Made by a program: the position numbers and the translations under genes. DNA of 64,000 nt, from the NCBI GenBank assembly GCA_017302105.1, contig JAFLCS010000001.1, positions 1-64,000 on the forward strand. Reading direction: 5' to 3'. The notes under the pieces are model-generated. The model was not told the origin of the DNA, made no database searches, and worked only from the letters and a program-made list of their open reading frames with translations. This document shows, one piece after another, positions 62,614 to 64,000 of the stretch. The first letter of the stretch is position 1. Every line of letters begins with the position of its first letter. This DNA comes from Caulobacterales bacterium (lineage in GTDB: Bacteria > Pseudomonadota > Alphaproteobacteria > Caulobacterales > Caulobacteraceae).

Positions 62614-64000
62614 GTGCTATGGGCGAGCGTGGCCGCGCCCCTTCCCACCCCGTTTTCAGACTGGTTCGCCCGACGCGGCTGGACCCCGCGCCGCCATCAG
62701 CTGGAGATGGTCGAGGCCAGCCGCAACGATCGTGACGTACTGCTGGTCGCGCCGACTGGCGGGGGAAAGACCCTGGGTGGCTTCCTGCCCAGCCTGATCG
62801 AGCTGGCCGAGCGCGGTCCACGCAATACCGCGCCCGGACTGCATACCCTTTACATCTCGCCACTGAAGGCTCTGACCACCGACGTCGAGCGCAATCTGAT
62901 GACGCCGGTGCGCGAAATGGGTCTGCCCATCCGCATCGAGACCCGCACGGGCGACACGCCCGTCTCCAAGCGCCAGCGCCAGAAGCAGAACCCACCCGAT
63001 ATCCTGCTGACCACACCGGAACAGTTGGCTCTCATGTGCGCCTGGGAAGGGGGGCGCGACTGGTTCAGCGACTTGCGCTGCATCATTCTGGACGAGGTTC
63101 ATGCCATCTGGTCGGGCAAGCGCGGCGACCTGTTGAACCTGGGGCTGGCGCGCCTGAACCAATTTGCGCCCAGGTTGCGGCGCGTCGGTCTGTCAGCCAC
63201 GGTGCAGGACCCGGACGCGCTCCGGCGCTGGCTGAGCCCGGCACCGGCGATGGCCGATCTCGTACGCGGGGATCCCGGCGCACCGGCGATCGTCGAGGTG
63301 ATGAACCACACGACGGGCACCATCCCCTGGTCCGGCTGGACCGCCGCCCACGCCATGACCGACGTCTATGACCGAATCCGTCAGGCCGGACTGGCCCTGA
63401 TCTTCGTCAACACACGCTTCCAGGCCGAGGTGGCCTTTCAGATGCTGTGGGAAATCAATGACGAGGCTCTGCCGATCGCCCTGCATCATGGGTCGCTGGC
63501 GGCGGAGCAACGGCGCAAGGTCGAGGCCGCCATGGCGCGCGGGGACCTGCGCGCGGTAATCTGCACCTCGACGCTGGACCTGGGCATCGACTGGGGCGAC
63601 GTCGATCTGGTCATCCAGCTCGCGGCCCCCAAGGGTTCCGCCCGTCTGATCCAGCGCATCGGACGCGCCAATCACCGGCTGGATGAGCCGAGCCGCGCGC
63701 TGCTGGTACCCGCCCACCGGTTTGAAGTGCTGGAATGTGAAGCGGCCCGCCAGGCCGTGGCCGAGAACGACCTGGACGCCGACCCTCCGCGCAGCGGTGC
63801 ACTGGATGTGCTGGCCCAGCATCTGATGGGCCTGGCCTGCGCCGAACCCTTTCGGGCCGATGATGTCTTCTCAGAGGTGCGGGCCAGCGCGCCCTATGCC
63901 GACCTGACCCGTTCGGATTTCGACGAGGTGCTCGAGTTCGTGTCGTCAGGTGGCTACGCGCTCAAGACCTATGATCGCTTTCGCCGGATCGTCCCGGACC
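62614..64000 (+). CDS. Ligase-associated DEXH-box helicase (Lhr family), N-terminal part
   Basis: The gene runs off the right edge after about 462 codons. Translation from GTG 62614 (or GTG 62629) gives a superfamily 2 helicase: TPFSDWFARRGWTPRRHQLE, the Walker A VAPTGGGKTLGGFLPSLIEL, DEVH box IILDEVHAIWSGKRGD, motif III GLSATV, and helicase C motifs STLDLGIDWGDVDLVIQ and QRIGRANHR. The order and the Lhr-like PTGGGKT match the helicase of the ligase-associated DNA damage response cluster. Partner genes (LigB-type ligase, exonuclease, phosphoesterase) would lie beyond the window. The start is uncertain by five codons. Confidence 0.9.
   Translation, partial: MLWASVAAPLPTPFSDWFARRGWTPRRHQLEMVEASRNDRDVLLVAPTGGGKTLGGFLPSLIELAERGPRNTAPGLHTLYISPLKALTTDVERNLMTPVREMGLPIRIETRTGDTPVSKRQRQKQNPPDILLTTPEQLALMCAWEGGRDWFSDLRCIILDEVHAIWSGKRGDLLNLGLARLNQFAPRLRRVGLSATVQDPDALRRWLSPAPAMADLVRGDPGAPAIVEVMNHTTGTIPWSGWTAAHAMTDVYDRIRQAGLALIFVNTRFQAEVAFQMLWEINDEALPIALHHGSLAAEQRRKVEAAMARGDLRAVICTSTLDLGIDWGDVDLVIQLAAPKGSARLIQRIGRANHRLDEPSRALLVPAHRFEVLECEAARQAVAENDLDADPPRSGALDVLAQHLMGLACAEPFRADDVFSEVRASAPYADLTRSDFDEVLEFVSSGGYALKTYDRFRRIVPD

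Overview
The window reads as a piece of a high-GC alphaproteobacterial chromosome, most likely Caulobacteraceae (Brevundimonas- or Caulobacter-like). Supporting signs are an SOS-boxed mmcB, a RegBA/SenC locus, Caulobacterales-style RpoH promoters at dnaK and clpB, GANTC (CcrM-type) sites upstream of the ribonucleotide reductase genes, and tightly packed core genes. The species is inferred. No rRNA, tRNA, CRISPR array, transposase or prophage was recognised.

Layout. 0-3 kb: ugd start (cut by the window edge), then cysD-cysNC for sulfate activation. 3-6.3 kb: uvrC, a DMT-type membrane protein and a dienelactone-hydrolase-like protein, all on the minus strand. 6.3-9.9 kb: dnaK-dnaJ behind an RpoH-type promoter, then a small membrane protein. 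9.9-16 kb: xseA, a lipocalin, SOS-controlled mmcB, the redox two-component pair regB-regA with divergent senC, and dapF. 16-24 kb: a potassium channel with a C-terminal zinc ribbon, alaS, icd, lptM-argH and tlpA. 24.9-31 kb: a serine hydrolase, nrdB, a PAP2 phosphatase and nrdA. 31-34.8 kb: a BaiN-type flavoprotein, a YaiI-family protein, a GST and two DUF1801 proteins.

34.8-36.9 kb is the one clear accessory patch. A DUF559 endonuclease gene sits between two inverted copies of a roughly 80-bp repeat. A stretch without genes follows, then a cassette of three tiny genes with good ribosome binding sites. The middle one (36459..36593, 44 aa) has proline at every third residue for 13 consecutive triplets and is closed by an intrinsic terminator. 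This is the best candidate here for something undescribed.

36.9-46.5 kb: clpB (TTG start, second RpoH-type promoter), lipoproteins, an RDD protein and rimM-rpsP-ffh, with S16 carrying a long acidic Ala/Pro/Glu tail. 46.5-53.8 kb: an Fe(II) dioxygenase, a small secreted protein with a decayed tandem copy, a TonB-dependent receptor, YqgE, a peroxiredoxin and a hybrid histidine kinase. 53.3-61 kb: acyl-CoA catabolism (an acyl-CoA dehydrogenase remnant, two complete ones, a LiuR-like MerR regulator with a matching operator, HMG-CoA lyase), with selO and an sdhB that lacks its usual partners. The window ends with an ArnT-like glycosyltransferase and the start of a ligase-associated Lhr-type helicase.

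A style feature of the genome is extreme compaction. Convergent neighbours repeatedly share a self-complementary CTAG or TTAA stop overlap, operon neighbours share ATGA, and at least one divergent pair shares CATG at its start codons.
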